The translations under genes were made by a program, and so were the position numbers. The notes under the pieces are model-generated. The model was not told the DNA's origin. It made no database searches and worked only from the letters and a program-made list of their open reading frames with translations. 64,000 nt of DNA from Mesostigma viride (lineage: Eukaryota; Streptophyta; Mesostigmatophyceae; Mesostigmatales; Mesostigmataceae), in assembly GCA_009746045.1 (NCBI GenBank), contig RPFO01000072.1, positions 3,421,237-3,485,236 of the forward strand. Direction: 5' to 3'. Position 1 is the first letter of the stretch. Each line of letters begins with the position of its first letter. Positions 26,275-36,111 of this stretch are shown here, in pieces.

Positions 26275-26391
26275 ATGCCGCCGAAACGAAGCAAGATCAC
26301 GGGCCGTTTTGTGAAGGGGCACAGTTCCCGGGCAACCCGGAAGAGGCATCGAGCGCGCGCCGTTTACATGCCTTTTACAAGTGAGGCATAA
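26275..26391 (+). CDS. 38-residue very basic peptide
   Basis: MPPKRSKITGRFVKGHSSRA followed by TRKRHRARAVYMPFTSEA. More than a third of residues are K, R or H, like protamine-type or DNA-condensing peptides. The RATRKRH string matches the end of the protein at 11145-11507. Support comes from the AAGTATAC promoter just before the start and from tight packing between neighbours. Confidence 0.5.
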   Translation: MPPKRSKITGRFVKGHSSRATRKRHRARAVYMPFTSEA

Positions 26392-26421
26392 ATTTTCTGT
26401 TAGATTATACCAAACAGGAAC

Positions 26422-26832
26422 ATGGGAGACGTCGCGAACACCGAGGGCGTCCCATTGTCCGTTCCTCAGACAGCCGTACCGCAACCGAAGCCAGATGTAC
26501 TTCCGACAAAGTTTGGAGAACCTCCCGCGACCGGCTCGCTGGAGCCTTTGTCGCTTGACAAGTGCACCTACGGCGTTCCGCTTAACGTTGCATCTGACAC
26601 GATGAAGGGGGAAGCCCCTTTGCCCGCCATTGCTCTTCCTGAGAAGTCGCTGGAGGTCGACCATCGTCTCATGAGCTCGTTTCCGATGCGCCGTCCCTAT
26701 CTTACCAACGAACCTTATCCCGACTCGATTCTTCCTCGTCCAGAAGGACGGGGAGGAGGAGCGGGCGCTGTGAGCGCGAGGATCGACGCTGCCATAAGCA
26801 TGATCGAAAAAAGCGCTGTGCGTAAAATGTAA
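26422..26832 (+). CDS. Unknown proline-rich protein (136 residues)
   Basis: Starts MGDVANTEG after an AT-rich promoter (TAGATTATACC). Glycine at position 2 would permit N-myristoylation. Proline-rich for 120 residues, with a short amphipathic helix at the C-terminus (ARIDAAISMIEKSAV). Followed 24 bases later by the next gene. Possibly a small virion-associated protein; no family recognised. Confidence 0.5.
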   Translation: MGDVANTEGVPLSVPQTAVPQPKPDVLPTKFGEPPATGSLEPLSLDKCTYGVPLNVASDTMKGEAPLPAIALPEKSLEVDHRLMSSFPMRRPYLTNEPYPDSILPRPEGRGGGAGAVSARIDAAISMIEKSAVRKM

Positions 26833-26856
26833 TCTTGTAGCTATATAAAACGAACT

Positions 26857-27207
26857 ATGGATCCCTCGTTAATCCGTGGGATGGTTTTTGCGCCTGGTGC
26901 GGGCAACATACGCGCGGCTAACCGAGCGAACCGTTCAGAAGTGCCTTTTGAGAAAGAGTTTATCGAAGAGAACCGCGAGTCGGCTATCTCTGTTCGCCCC
27001 GACGCAGAACCCCACTCCTATCGAAAGATTGACGGGGAGACTCTTCGTCAGATGCTAGATCATCGAAACGATGTGCGGACCTGGATCGAAAGTAAAACCG
27101 CTTCAGTCAACTCTCTAAGGAAAGAGGATCGCCGTGTTTTGAGGGATGGAAAAAAGGTAATCCTTTTTGGCGGCCAGTACGAGGATCTGTACGGACTACG
27201 TTGGTGA
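26857..27207 (+). CDS. Unknown 116-residue protein
   Basis: ATG preceded by a TATA-like word (AGCTATATAAAACG). Soluble, charged, mixed helix and strand, ending in KKVILFGGQYEDLYGLRW. No known motif. Its stop is two bases from the stop of the convergent gene at 27209, consistent with compact viral packing. Confidence 0.55.
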   Translation: MDPSLIRGMVFAPGAGNIRAANRANRSEVPFEKEFIEENRESAISVRPDAEPHSYRKIDGETLRQMLDHRNDVRTWIESKTASVNSLRKEDRRVLRDGKKVILFGGQYEDLYGLRW

Positions 27208-27208
27208 G

Positions 27209-27700
27209 CTATCTATGTCCATACACAAGTTCGAAAAGAATCGAAAATTTCTCCCCAGATAGATTGAGAAGCTCGCGAGAGGACGCTGGAATCGCGTATA
27301 GCTCGACTTCGATCTCCTTAGCGCTGGAGAGAGGCGGAGAGAACAGAACCGTGTCGTCTCGTTCGTTTTTAGGGGTGTAGGTTTCGGATCCGTTCGGGAC
27401 GACGAAAAAGTGGCCTCGGCCCGCGTACACGTGCGAAGGGTCTAAGGACGAAGGCGGGACGGGGATGGCGGCGTGCACTTTGTTGACTTCGAATCCTCCG
27501 AGCCTCACGTACACTGCGGTTGAGACAGGACTCGTGGAAGGTATGGAAGCCCAAATCACGCGAAGGGACTTGACGTCTCTTATCGGAAAAGGCATTTTAA
27601 AACACGTGTCGTTAGGAAGGTTCGATCCTGTTACGAGCACCTGTGTTCTCCTGTCTCTACTAGCGTGTGGTCTTGCTACGCCGTCTATGACACAGTCCAT
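27209..27700 (-). CDS. Beta-rich virion-type protein (163 residues)
   Basis: The segments FPIRDVKSLRVIWASIP, VYVRLGGFEVNKV, GHFFVVP and KEIEVELYAIP, then FSILFELVYGH, alternate hydrophobic and polar residues as in beta sandwiches. The arrangement (inner set-up phrase DVKSL, a yLrigGf strand, an LFELV end) is one I associate with minor structural proteins of giant viruses, but no search was possible. No membrane segment. Confidence 0.5.
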   Translation of the reverse strand: MDCVIDGVARPHASRDRRTQVLVTGSNLPNDTCFKMPFPIRDVKSLRVIWASIPSTSPVSTAVYVRLGGFEVNKVHAAIPVPPSSLDPSHVYAGRGHFFVVPNGSETYTPKNERDDTVLFSPPLSSAKEIEVELYAIPASSRELLNLSGEKFSILFELVYGHR

Positions 27701-27728
27701 ACTTGTTTACTATGCGATGATAAAAACT

Positions 27729-27929
27729 TTAGGAATGCGGCGAATTCGTCTCGGACTGTAGGCGATAGCTCACGATGTATCCAGTTTTCTCCTCGCCTTG
27801 TGTCTTATGAGTGTACCAGTCAATTACATGTTCGGCGCGCCAAAAGGAGCGAACTTCTTTATCCAGTTTGCTCTGTTTGCGACACAACAGCATTGCAGCC
27901 GCACCAATGCACAATGACAAGATGTTCAT
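27729..27929 (-). CDS. Small membrane protein (66 residues)
   Basis: MNILSLCIGAAAMLLCRKQS gives one N-terminal membrane helix and a soluble, charged tail. First of three small membrane genes in a row on this strand (27729-28463). No family recognised. Confidence 0.5.
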   Translation of the reverse strand: MNILSLCIGAAAMLLCRKQSKLDKEVRSFWRAEHVIDWYTHKTQGEEKTGYIVSYRLQSETNSPHS

Positions 27930-27965
27930 GGTTGATGGTTTATATTACAGTTTAAAAAAATGCAT

Positions 27966-28190
27966 TCAAGCGAATCCATTGTACAATTTCCAAAGAGCTG
28001 CTAAAACGATGACTACTAGTAACAGAAGGGCCAAACCACCCCCTAAAAGTCCCTTTGTCTTTGTTTCATTAGGATTCGATACTCTCTCGTTTTCTTTTTT
28101 TTGAACACGTCCTCTCCACATCATAATACTGGCTCCCGCCAATATAAGGAATATCACAAAACCAGTAATTAGATACAGTTTCCAGTCCAT
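27966..28190 (-). CDS. Two-helix membrane protein (74 residues), paralog A
   Basis: Two membrane helices (about residues 4-24 and 47-67) separated by a charged loop, with MMWRGRVQKK after the first helix and GLLGGGLALLLL opening the second. The protein at 28227-28463 has the same layout, with ILLWRGGARIKQ at the matching place, so the two are tandem paralogs. Typical of small envelope proteins. Confidence 0.55.
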   Translation of the reverse strand: MDWKLYLITGFVIFLILAGASIMMWRGRVQKKENERVSNPNETKTKGLLGGGLALLLLVVIVLAALWKLYNGFA

Positions 28191-28226
28191 CGCACTTGTT
28201 GTAAACTTTCAAAAAAAAAAAAACGT

Positions 28227-28463
28227 TCAGTCTTCCGGCAACCATTTCATCAAATAAAGAACAACCGGGGGCACCAAGGCAAAAGACGTTATTATAATTC
28301 CAATACCGATCAATGCCTTTGTCCCCGGCTGATAGTCAAAATAGCGCTCTTGTCTGTTATCTTGTTTGATTCTGGCGCCACCTCTCCACAGCAAGATACC
28401 GCCTATGGTCGTAAGAACGGTAATAATGACAGCCCAAAGTGTCAAAGCGAGTTTCCTGTTCAT
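28227..28463 (-). CDS. Two-helix membrane protein (78 residues), paralog B
   Basis: Start MNRKLALTLWAVI at 28463; the longer open frame upstream belongs to the preceding gene's shadow. Two helices around an LLWRGG-plus-charged loop, matching the paralog at 27966-28190. Its ATG overlaps the stop of the upstream gene as TGATG, the second such overlap in the window. Confidence 0.6.
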   Translation of the reverse strand: MNRKLALTLWAVIITVLTTIGGILLWRGGARIKQDNRQERYFDYQPGTKALIGIGIIITSFALVPPVVLYLMKWLPED

Positions 28464-29029
28464 CACGCCTTTATCAAGTGTCCGCAGAAAAAAATAGAGC
28501 AGGCTCGAGGCACTGCATTCTTCCCCCGGCTTCTGTACGTCGAATGCGCGGGGTTCGCCTCTCGCCTCGTTACGAGATCCGCTTTTCTCACCGATTTGTT
28601 GTACTCCACCGTCTCCTTTGAAACGTGCGTCAAAAGACAATCGTTCGCGATCAACATTTGCTCGAAAAGGCGCATCGTTTTTTGCGCGTTTTCGCGATCG
28701 TAGCGGTTTTCGTTTGCTCTCGTTCTTTCGGCGATGATCGTGTTGATCCCGAACAACAAAGCGGACTGGACAGAGTCGCACGCAAGAGGGACGCTGTCGA
28801 CGCCAAACTTGGTCTTTAATTGGCGAGCGGGAAGTCCAGACAGAGCTTTGGAAACCTCGTTCCAGTGAAACTTGACGTCTTGTAGCGCCTGTTTCTTGCA
28901 CTCGTTCGCGAAAATCGCGTCGTGCAGAGTTTTTGTCGAGTCCAGGCAGCTAAGAGTAGGATACTCTTGAAGCCTGCGAGGGCGCAAGTACACCGTGTTT
29001 GCAAAAACGGGCTTGTTGGAGGTCTCCAT
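28463..29029 (-). CDS. Unknown 188-residue protein
   Basis: ATG 29029-29027 in context ccATGg. Helical, with a central LLFGINTIIAERTR segment and several cysteines near the end. No signal peptide and no recognised family. Its TGA overlaps the next gene's ATG by one base, suggesting a shared transcript with the small membrane protein. Confidence 0.55.
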   Translation of the reverse strand: METSNKPVFANTVYLRPRRLQEYPTLSCLDSTKTLHDAIFANECKKQALQDVKFHWNEVSKALSGLPARQLKTKFGVDSVPLACDSVQSALLFGINTIIAERTRANENRYDRENAQKTMRLFEQMLIANDCLLTHVSKETVEYNKSVRKADLVTRREANPAHSTYRSRGKNAVPRACSIFFCGHLIKA

Positions 29030-29136
29030 GGCTGCAAAACGCAGCGGTGACGACCGACGAGGTCTGTCCTGTTTTTATACGTTTTCGATCCTGGTAACCG
29101 AATTCAGGATAAAAAAAACGACAATTCATTGTAACA

Positions 29137-29283
29137 ATGCGTCCAATGGGAGTCTGTTGGTCAGTACCGTTAGACGAACACGTGCAGATGAGGAACTCGT
29201 ATCCTCTGCGCCGATCTTTAGATTTAATTTTTCCTTCCGAGACGGTTACGCTTGTACGGCTTGACACCGCCCGAAAACGATAA
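29137..29283 (+). CDS. Possible 48-residue peptide
   Basis: Open frame MRPMGVCWSVPLDEHVQ... preceded by an AT-rich stretch (GATAAAAAAAACGACAATTC). It fills an otherwise empty 300-base spacer between the gene starting at 29029 and the helicase remnant ending at 29335. No homology recognised; coding status doubtful. Confidence 0.25.
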   Translation: MRPMGVCWSVPLDEHVQMRNSYPLRRSLDLIFPSETVTLVRLDTARKR

Positions 29284-29334
29284 TCGATCAAAGGAAGAAA
29301 ACAAATCAAAATTTAAAAAAATCGAATAACTTTT

Positions 29335-31317
29335 TCACCCCAACCAAAACCCTTCTAAAACAATTTGGCGAATCGGCATGTCGCCGTACCCATGAATTTT
29401 GTCGATTTTTTTTATGGATTCTCTGACCTCGCTGATTCCGTCCCTGAACTCTTTTTCGTTTTCTCGTTTATTCGTTTTTCTGTCGACGTTGAATGTTTTT
29501 GCGATCGCCACTATCTGGTCGAAGTCAGCTCGCACGTTTTGTTTGAAATTTTGACCCGCGCTGGTTGCAAACCGTTTAGCGAGTTCTAGAGATTTTCGAA
29601 GAAGGGAAAGTCCCTTTTCTTTTACGTATTTCCTTATCTCTTCGCCTCTCGTCAATGGGCAATTAATGGCTTCGCGTGCGCCGGCTGCCATCCAGCTGTC
29701 TCGATTGTGGACCTTGCTCATGAGTCTGCAGTCAATAGCCGCCTCTCTCAGTTTTCGCATGAATTTTGTCACACCTTCGGTCTCGTTTTCTTGAATAGCG
29801 CGTTCCGTCACGAGTTCGTCTACGCCTCCGATCGTCATGTACCGGTGCACCGTTACCGTCCAATGTTTCTGGTCGAGCTGCAAGTGACTACAGTGTCGGA
29901 CAGCGCGCGCGATCGCCTGACGTTCGGCGCTGATATCGAGAAGCGGCTCCATCAGATGGATGTGACGAACGCTTTTCAGGTCTAAACCTTCGTTGAAACG
30001 TTTTCGCGCCAAGATAATATGTAAAAACCGCCCTTTGCGTTTTTCTTGTGGTTAAAAACATCCATCACTCTCCGCAACGTCGTGTCAGAAACGGGCATGG
30101 CGTCCGAGCCAAGAATGACGAACCTGGGCGCTTCGGTTGTTGGAAATCCTCTCGAACGGAGAGATGAGTGTATCCTTTCGATTCCAAAATCATAGCGACG
30201 TACTTTATTCCATGGGCATTGAACGCCGAGTATAGATACTGCTTTTCATTGGGATGGTCCGTGATTTCTTTCACGATGCAAGCGATCTTAGGAGAATATT
30301 TGTCAAGCTTCTTTGCAGCCTCAGAGGCAGACATTTTAAACATCGAGAGCGAGTTTGAAACCCTGCGAGCTTCATACAAAAAACGGTCGCGTCCTCGCGA
30401 CTCGTCTGGTTCCTTACTTTTGTTCGGAACACTTTCTGTTGACCCGTGCTCATTTCCACTAGGTGGAACTGATCAGGTTGTCGAACGGGGTAAACAGACG
30501 AATCGCCGGCGTAATCGACAAAAGAACAAAGGCCTCGAAACGCGTCTAACGGAGAGTCGGGCGTGATCGGTGCACCTCTTATCATCGTAAGAAGGCGCTG
30601 AATCTCGTTTTCGTTCCTTCCCGGAGTAGCGCTAAGGATCACCATGTAAAGACCGCGGTTGTCTTTGGACGGCTTCTCGAGGAAATCGAGTAGAGCTGTG
30701 TACTCTTTGGCTTGACCCGGCGGAGGGTTGAATAAATTTTGAACTTCGTCCATAATAAGGACTCCGTTCTGCAGAAGATCCCGTTTTGCGCGTCCAACGC
30801 CCCGATACAAGTCTAGAAGATGCGCAAGTTGAGTAAAACTCATAATTCGTCTTTCTTCGACCCTGTTTGCTATCATTCGAACCACTTCTTCGTCGGAAGC
30901 GTTCTTGAAACGCGGAAACATGGACGCGCAGCCGCTGTAACCCGCAATGGTGTTGTTGACGGCATTCTCTCGACTCGTGACGAGAAATATGCTGCGATTT
31001 GTGTCCCAGAAAGCATCAATGGCTCCCAGCACGGTGCAGGTCTTACCTGAGCCCGTAGAATGCCAAGCCAGAAAACCTCTGTGTTTGCTTCCGCGTTCTG
31101 CGATTCCTCGGAGGTACATATTCACGACGGCTTGCTGAGGAGCAAGTTTCTTGTCGGAAGGGTTCGAGGAGCACGAGTTTTTTCCAACGGATCTGTGCTC
31201 AGGGGGTGGGTTCCCGTATATGCGACCTTCGAAGTAGTTTTTTATGAACGCCTGTGTGTCCGCTATCTGGGAAGTTTCCGCATTGGGCCATTTGGATGGT
31301 AAAGGATGTTTTCCCAT
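29335..31317 (-). pseudogene. D6/SNF2-type viral helicase, at least three frameshifts
   Basis: About 660 codons in all. The first frame (31317 down to about 30385) holds Walker A HSTGSGKT (residues 86-93), the DEVQ box (190-193) and the SATPGRN motif (229-235). The second frame (to about 30165) holds the YSPKIACIVKEI...LYSAFNAHGIKYV region typical of the second helicase lobe. A third short frame has FVILGSDAMPVSD, and a fourth (from about 30033) has GLDLKSVRHIHLMEP and the motif VI-like QAIARAVRHCSH. In poxviruses and other NCLDVs such proteins act in early transcription initiation or as SNF2 helicases. Every needed motif is present but spread over frames, so the gene is broken as given. Confidence 0.8.
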
Positions 31318-31363
31318 TCTTTATTTCTACTTCTATTAATTTCCGGCTGTTAGTAATAAAGAC

Positions 31364-34300
31364 ATGGCGAGAAACCTAACGGCTGCTCGAGAAGAAATAG
31401 CGTCGACGTGGAGGACCGGGGCGGTGGGTGGGGGTCTGATGAAATTTCACCAGTATGTAACCGCTCCTCCGAGTCCCTTTAACGCGGTCGAACTCGCAAA
31501 CGCGGTCCATCAAGTCGTTTCAATCGGCAAATTCGCCACATTCGTCCATCTGCAGTGGGAGGCGGGGATAAAGAACTTAGACTCGAAGTATATCACGACC
31601 CAGTTTTCTAAAGATATCGTGTCTGACAAACTCAAGTCGATATGGTACAGTCAGCAGAACACGTACGAGGGGATGATGCTCTGTCAGGTGGTCCTAAATT
31701 ACGCACGTACCATGAGTCTTGAAGAAGTGAATGCCGTCGTAGACGCCACGTTTCGTCGTGATCGATGCACGCTTTACTTGGCCCAGAACGGGGGGCAAAA
31801 CAGTATTGTAATTCGACAGCTCGGGATATCCACAAAGACGTTTGTTGACAACAACGACATCAACAAGTGGCTCGGGTGGCATGGAAAACCGACGCCTGCC
31901 GCCCCGACAGTGGGCGGTTCAAAATGGGGAATAGAGAACAAAGTCACGTGGTCTGGGCTCGGTTTCGATATAGCTCCTAGCGGGACAAGCTCGACTACAG
32001 CGACAGGAAAGACGATCGAAGAGTGTGCTGAGATTTGCGGAAGGGACAATGCAAAGTGCGCAGGGTTCACCTGGAAGCCTAACCAAGATGTCGCAAACAT
32101 CGGCGCTTGCTGGTTCAAGTCGGACGTGAAGACGAATCCGATACCGAGCTCGAACGTTTTCTTCACGTTGACGAACCCGAATTTTCGCAATACCGCCGCT
32201 GCAAGTACCCAAATCGGTCAAACTCTCAGTGGATTGGCGACGCTGGCCAAACAGCCCCGACAGCCCCGACACTTTCGAACCCGGAGAAGATGAACATTGT
32301 GCGTCAAATTTTTTCCAATGCTGCAAAGGACAACAATGCCAAGTTCAACGTGACTGGTGAAGACAACACTAAAGAGTGGTCTGCTGATACTATAGATGGG
32401 TACATAAAGAACGCTATTTACCCGGCGAACTTACTAATAATATAATCCCCCCTAACAATGCCTTTGTCACAACTTGGATTGGGGATGGTGCCGCCGTTAC
32501 AGGGTTCACGGTTAAGTGGAGGAGTAAAGATCACGGAAAACTGTATGAAACAACGCTGAATTCATCTCAGATTTCAAAATACTATACCCCTCCTATCGTT
32601 TCCACTGGTTCTTCCTCAAACTCTACGACTGGCTCTACCACTTCAACAAATCAAACCGCTTCTACAAATCCGGCAGTTACGTCCTCTAACACGACAGCAG
32701 CCGCGGTCGATATACGTCCTACTTACCCAGAGATCGCTGCGTTATGGGCGACGGACCAAGTTCACAACGCGATAAGCGCTGAATTAGAAAGGGTACAAAA
32801 GGGTGCGTGGAGAGAAGAGGATATGCAAAAAATATCCATCAGAACGGTTCGAAGGAGACTCTATGTCCAGAAACTCCTAACAACGCTCGGAAGAGGACTC
32901 TCGATGATGGATCTAGATGTAAACGGGTTGTTGCGGGGATACGTGTCTCGCGAGGCCCTGTCGGCGTTTTTAGACTGGTCGGCCTGGATCGACGCTGTTA
33001 AGAAACAACAAGTTCTAGCAGCTCTCGATCAAGAACTCTCTCTCGTAGAAAAATGGAACCAGGCGACAGGAGAAGCATTCGCGGATGGAGTGCCGTTTCT
33101 AAGACCTCTTCGAGCCACGTTGCCCGTTTACACAGCGGGACAAGTCTCCGACCCGGTACTGCTGTCCATGTACGCGAGCTTTATAATGTCTTCTGCTCCT
33201 TATTCTGAGCGTGCTCTGGTCAGAACAAAAGCCGTATCGCTGCTTTACCCCGTTCCGAACTTGCCCCCTCCTCCAACTTCTGAGACTTCCAATTCGAACT
33301 CCAACCCAGTGACAGGGACTGCTTCTACATCCTCCGTCGCCCCTGCGACTTTTGAAAACACAGTTTCGAAGATTGCCGGGTTTTGGAACGCGCAGGATGT
33401 TGAGTCTGCCATCAAGACCCATCACAGTTACGCAGAGAGTAACCCTTCGAACGCTTCCAAACTCGTCGAAGAGGTGAAAAAGTTGTCTCCGATGCTCGTT
33501 TGGTCAAAGGCTGTTTATGATAAACGCGGTTCGATCGGCAATATAGAAAGTAAGTATTTTGCGTCGGCATTCACAAAATCCGCTGTTCTTTCGGAAGTAA
33601 ACAAGTCGTATTGGATCGATCGCAGACCTCTGGACGCGACGTATATCCTGAATGCTGCAATGAAATACGCGGAAGCGTGACCGAGTCGGAAGCCAACAAT
33701 GTCGCCGATCCCGTGTTTCGTAGAGATCAGGCGACAAGGTTCATGTCCCTGCCCTCAAACTCGGGTGATGTGGAAAAGATGATCGAGATGTCCGTGAATA
33801 CCAAAACGTTTACTTCGGCAGACGACGCAAGGAATTGGATACGTCAAGATGGAGCTTCCATCCGTTACAACGGCAATATTCGGTCAAAAACCCTTCTCAA
33901 GTGTGGGGCGTGTCAAACAACGTCACTTGGACGAGTTCCGGGTTCAACATTACCCCGGCGGGGTCGAGTTCCGACTCGATGACTGGGGTGACTCTGGAGG
34001 CATGCGCTGATGCTTGCTCTAAGGACAATGCCAAATGCGCTGGATTCACGTTTCGGCCTCTTCCTGTCGGTTCGCAAACGGGCAATTGCTGGTTCAAGTC
34101 AGATATCGCAAGTAAAGCGATGCCGAGTTCGGGGCTTTTCTTTACTTTTTCAAACCCTGACTTTGGAAAAGGGCCTACAGTTGACCCGATCACGACATCC
34201 GCTGGATCGACTAGTGCGACGAGTGGTACAGGATCGAGCTCAGGAACGTCTACATCCACGAGTACTAGTGGGACAAGTGGTACAGGATCGAGCACGGGAA

Positions 34301-34896
34301 CGTCCACATCCGCGAGCACCGGTGCAGCAAGTGGTACAGGATCGAGCTCGGGAACGTCTACATCCACGAGTACTAGTGGGACAAGTGGTACAGGATCGAG
34401 CTCAGGAACGTCTACATCCACGAGTACCGGTGCGACAAGTGGTACAGGGTCGAGCACGGGAACGTCCACATCCGCGAGCACCGGTGCAGCAAGTGGTACG
34501 AGCTCGGGAACGTCCACATCCACGAGTTCGGAGTCAAATACGGGTAGCGGGACGACCACTGAAACGGCATCTACCTCGGGGACAACGACCGGGACGAACG
34601 CAAATACGGGTAACGGGACGACTACTGAAACGGCATCGACCACAGGAACGACGACTGTGACAAATACTTCGAGTCAAGGAACAACTCTCGACGCAACCAC
34701 AGTCGCTCAATCGGCGCAGGCAGCGGTGGAGAAAAATCTCAACGACATGACGACCACTGATATACAAACAACTGAGACAACGGAAAAGGAAAGTAAAGAC
34801 AAAAAGGACGAGGAAGACAAACAAACAGGTTTGATCGTGATTTCGTCTCTGATCGGGGTCTTCATTCTAGTGATGTTCGTGCTAGCTGTGCGTTGA
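31364..34896 (+). pseudogene. PAN/Apple and mucin-type membrane protein, several frameshifts
   Basis: Coding potential runs through four frame changes (about 32276, 32433, 33675 and 33890). Two modules repeat: a helical part (KFATFVHLQWEAGIKNLDSK; matching MLVWSKAVYDKRGSIGNIES) followed by a PAN/Apple-like cysteine domain (CAEICGRDNAKCAGFTWKP...CWFKSD; then CADACSKDNAKCAGFTFRP...CWFKSD). Serine/threonine-rich linkers follow each module. The end is a T/S/G repeat stalk (34222-34640), a charged stretch and one transmembrane helix (IVISSLIGVFILVMFVLAV). This is the build of a type I surface protein that binds sugar or protein. The - strand frame at 33897-34643 is only the complement of the repeats. 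Confidence 0.7.
34222..34540 (+). repeat. 54-bp coding tandem repeat (18-residue S/T/G stalk)
   Basis: The word AGTGGTACAGGATCGAG begins at 34222, 34276, 34330 and 34384, with variants at 34438 and 34492, 54 bases apart. The unit encodes SGTGSSSGTSTSTSTSGT with small variations. A whole number of codons per unit fits selection for a stalk of variable length, as in mucin-like surface proteins. Confidence 0.85.
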
Positions 34897-34928
34897 TGAA
34901 ACTTTTTCTGTGCAGGTTCTATAGTACG

Positions 34929-35263
34929 ATGAACGCCGGTAACACAATGTCGCGCGGGGTGACGGAGGACGAGCTACGTAGGAAGATGAAGAGACAGCAG
35001 CGTCTTGCGAAGCCGAGTCGGGATTTGGCGTGGGGACTCTGATCGCAGTTGCCGTTGTGGCTGTTGCAGTCGCGTACTTTATTTTCTTTAGCTCTTCCTC
35101 AAAGGGTGAACCAGACGCGGGATCAAAGGGATGGGAGTTTAACACCGAATCCGGTCCAGAATACGGAAGCGGAGGCCACACAGCGGCTCAGATGGGGGTC
35201 CACCTCCGCCCAGCTACGACCAGACTTTCGCGAGCTTCATTAATAGCTAAAGGAATAATGTAA
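34929..35263 (+). pseudogene. Small single-pass membrane protein, one frameshift
   Basis: ATG 34929 begins MNAGNTMSRGVTEDELRRKM and stops at 35042. The next frame encodes GTLIAVAVVAVAVAYFIFFS, a clear membrane helix, then a soluble tail to 35263. The two parts probably form one protein of about 110 residues with a shift near 35030. The next gene starts one base-pair spacer later (TAA-A-ATG). Confidence 0.45.
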
Positions 35264-35264
35264 A

Positions 35265-35675
35265 ATGGCAAGCGCAAGTGGTGTATTCGCGGGTTTAGTT
35301 GCAAGATTTGCAACACTAGGAAGATCGGCCTCCGCTGCTGGAAGGGCCGCGAGTAATGCGGGTCGTAGCGCTCGTGGCGCTACAGGTGCCGGAAAGGTCG
35401 CTTCGAAGGCAGGGGAGTCTTCGAAGATTGCGGAAGGGACCGCGTCGGGTTTAGAACTTGTTGCGGGCGGCGTTTTGTCCGCCGCTGGAATGTTCTTGGG
35501 CGAAAAGGCTTTGAACGCCGTGATCGAAAACGACGAAGATATGAAGGATGGCGGAGAGGCGACAACGAACGCTTCTTCGGGATCGTTGTTTGTAATAGTC
35601 GTCGCGGGATTCTTCGTAGTGGTGCTGATTCTTTTGATATGGCTGATGGTACGACGGAGAAAATCGAGCGAGTAA
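35265..35675 (+). CDS. Ala/Gly/Ser-rich single-pass membrane protein (136 residues)
   Basis: The N-terminal 60 residues are a basic A/G/S-rich stretch with regular arginines and lysines. A middle hydrophobic segment (LELVAGGVLSAAGMF) and a strong C-terminal helix (LFVIVVAGFFVVVLILLIWLMV) before RRRKSS follow. Probably a virion membrane protein whose basic part could contact DNA or core. Not recognised as a named family. Confidence 0.55.
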   Translation: MASASGVFAGLVARFATLGRSASAAGRAASNAGRSARGATGAGKVASKAGESSKIAEGTASGLELVAGGVLSAAGMFLGEKALNAVIENDEDMKDGGEATTNASSGSLFVIVVAGFFVVVLILLIWLMVRRRKSSE

Positions 35676-35707
35676 AACTTTCCTTTCCTATTATAGAAAT
35701 GTAATGT

Positions 35708-36033
35708 AATGGTCACAGAGAAAAAAAATTAGCTGGAAAAAAAAACCGTTAATCACGTTAGACATCCGTTTAGAAGAAGTACCCCCCCGAAAAAAGAGAC
35801 CAGATGACGACGAGGACGCTCCATCTGCAAATCCGAGAGCGGACGAGGCCGCGGACGTCTCCGCGAAGACCGGCATCGAGAAGGCGAAACACTATTCCGC
35901 CTTAGCCGGGAAGGCGGTAGTCGGCGGAATAGCCACGGTCGGAGGATTCTTTGTTTTTGATAAACTTGTGAGCTTGTTTTCCAACTCAGACTCCACTGAA
36001 GAGAAACTACGACAGAAAATTCAAGAGGCTTGA
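35708..36033 (+). pseudogene. Small membrane-associated protein, frameshift in an A8 run
   Basis: ATG 35708 (MVTEKK) meets a stop after eight codons. Past the A8 run the adjacent frame is open to 36033, with an acidic part (RPDDDEDAPSANPRADEA) and a hydrophobic segment (AGKAVVGGIATVGGFFVF). The hydrophobic segment resembles the middle of the protein at 35265. Beyond its stop, 36036-36119 encodes a membrane-helix-like string (ISIIIILLVIIFLFYKYF) without a start codon, possibly the lost C-terminal anchor. Confidence 0.4.
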
Positions 36034-36111
36034 ACATATTTTATGGAATTTCAATTATAATCATTTTACTCGTAATCATTTTCCTGTTCTACAAATATTT
36101 CACTCGCTCGT

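Noticed and set aside
33897-34643. 248-codon - strand frame of VDVDVPELDPVPL repeats
   Set aside because: Complement of the S/T/G stalk repeat of the PAN-type protein.
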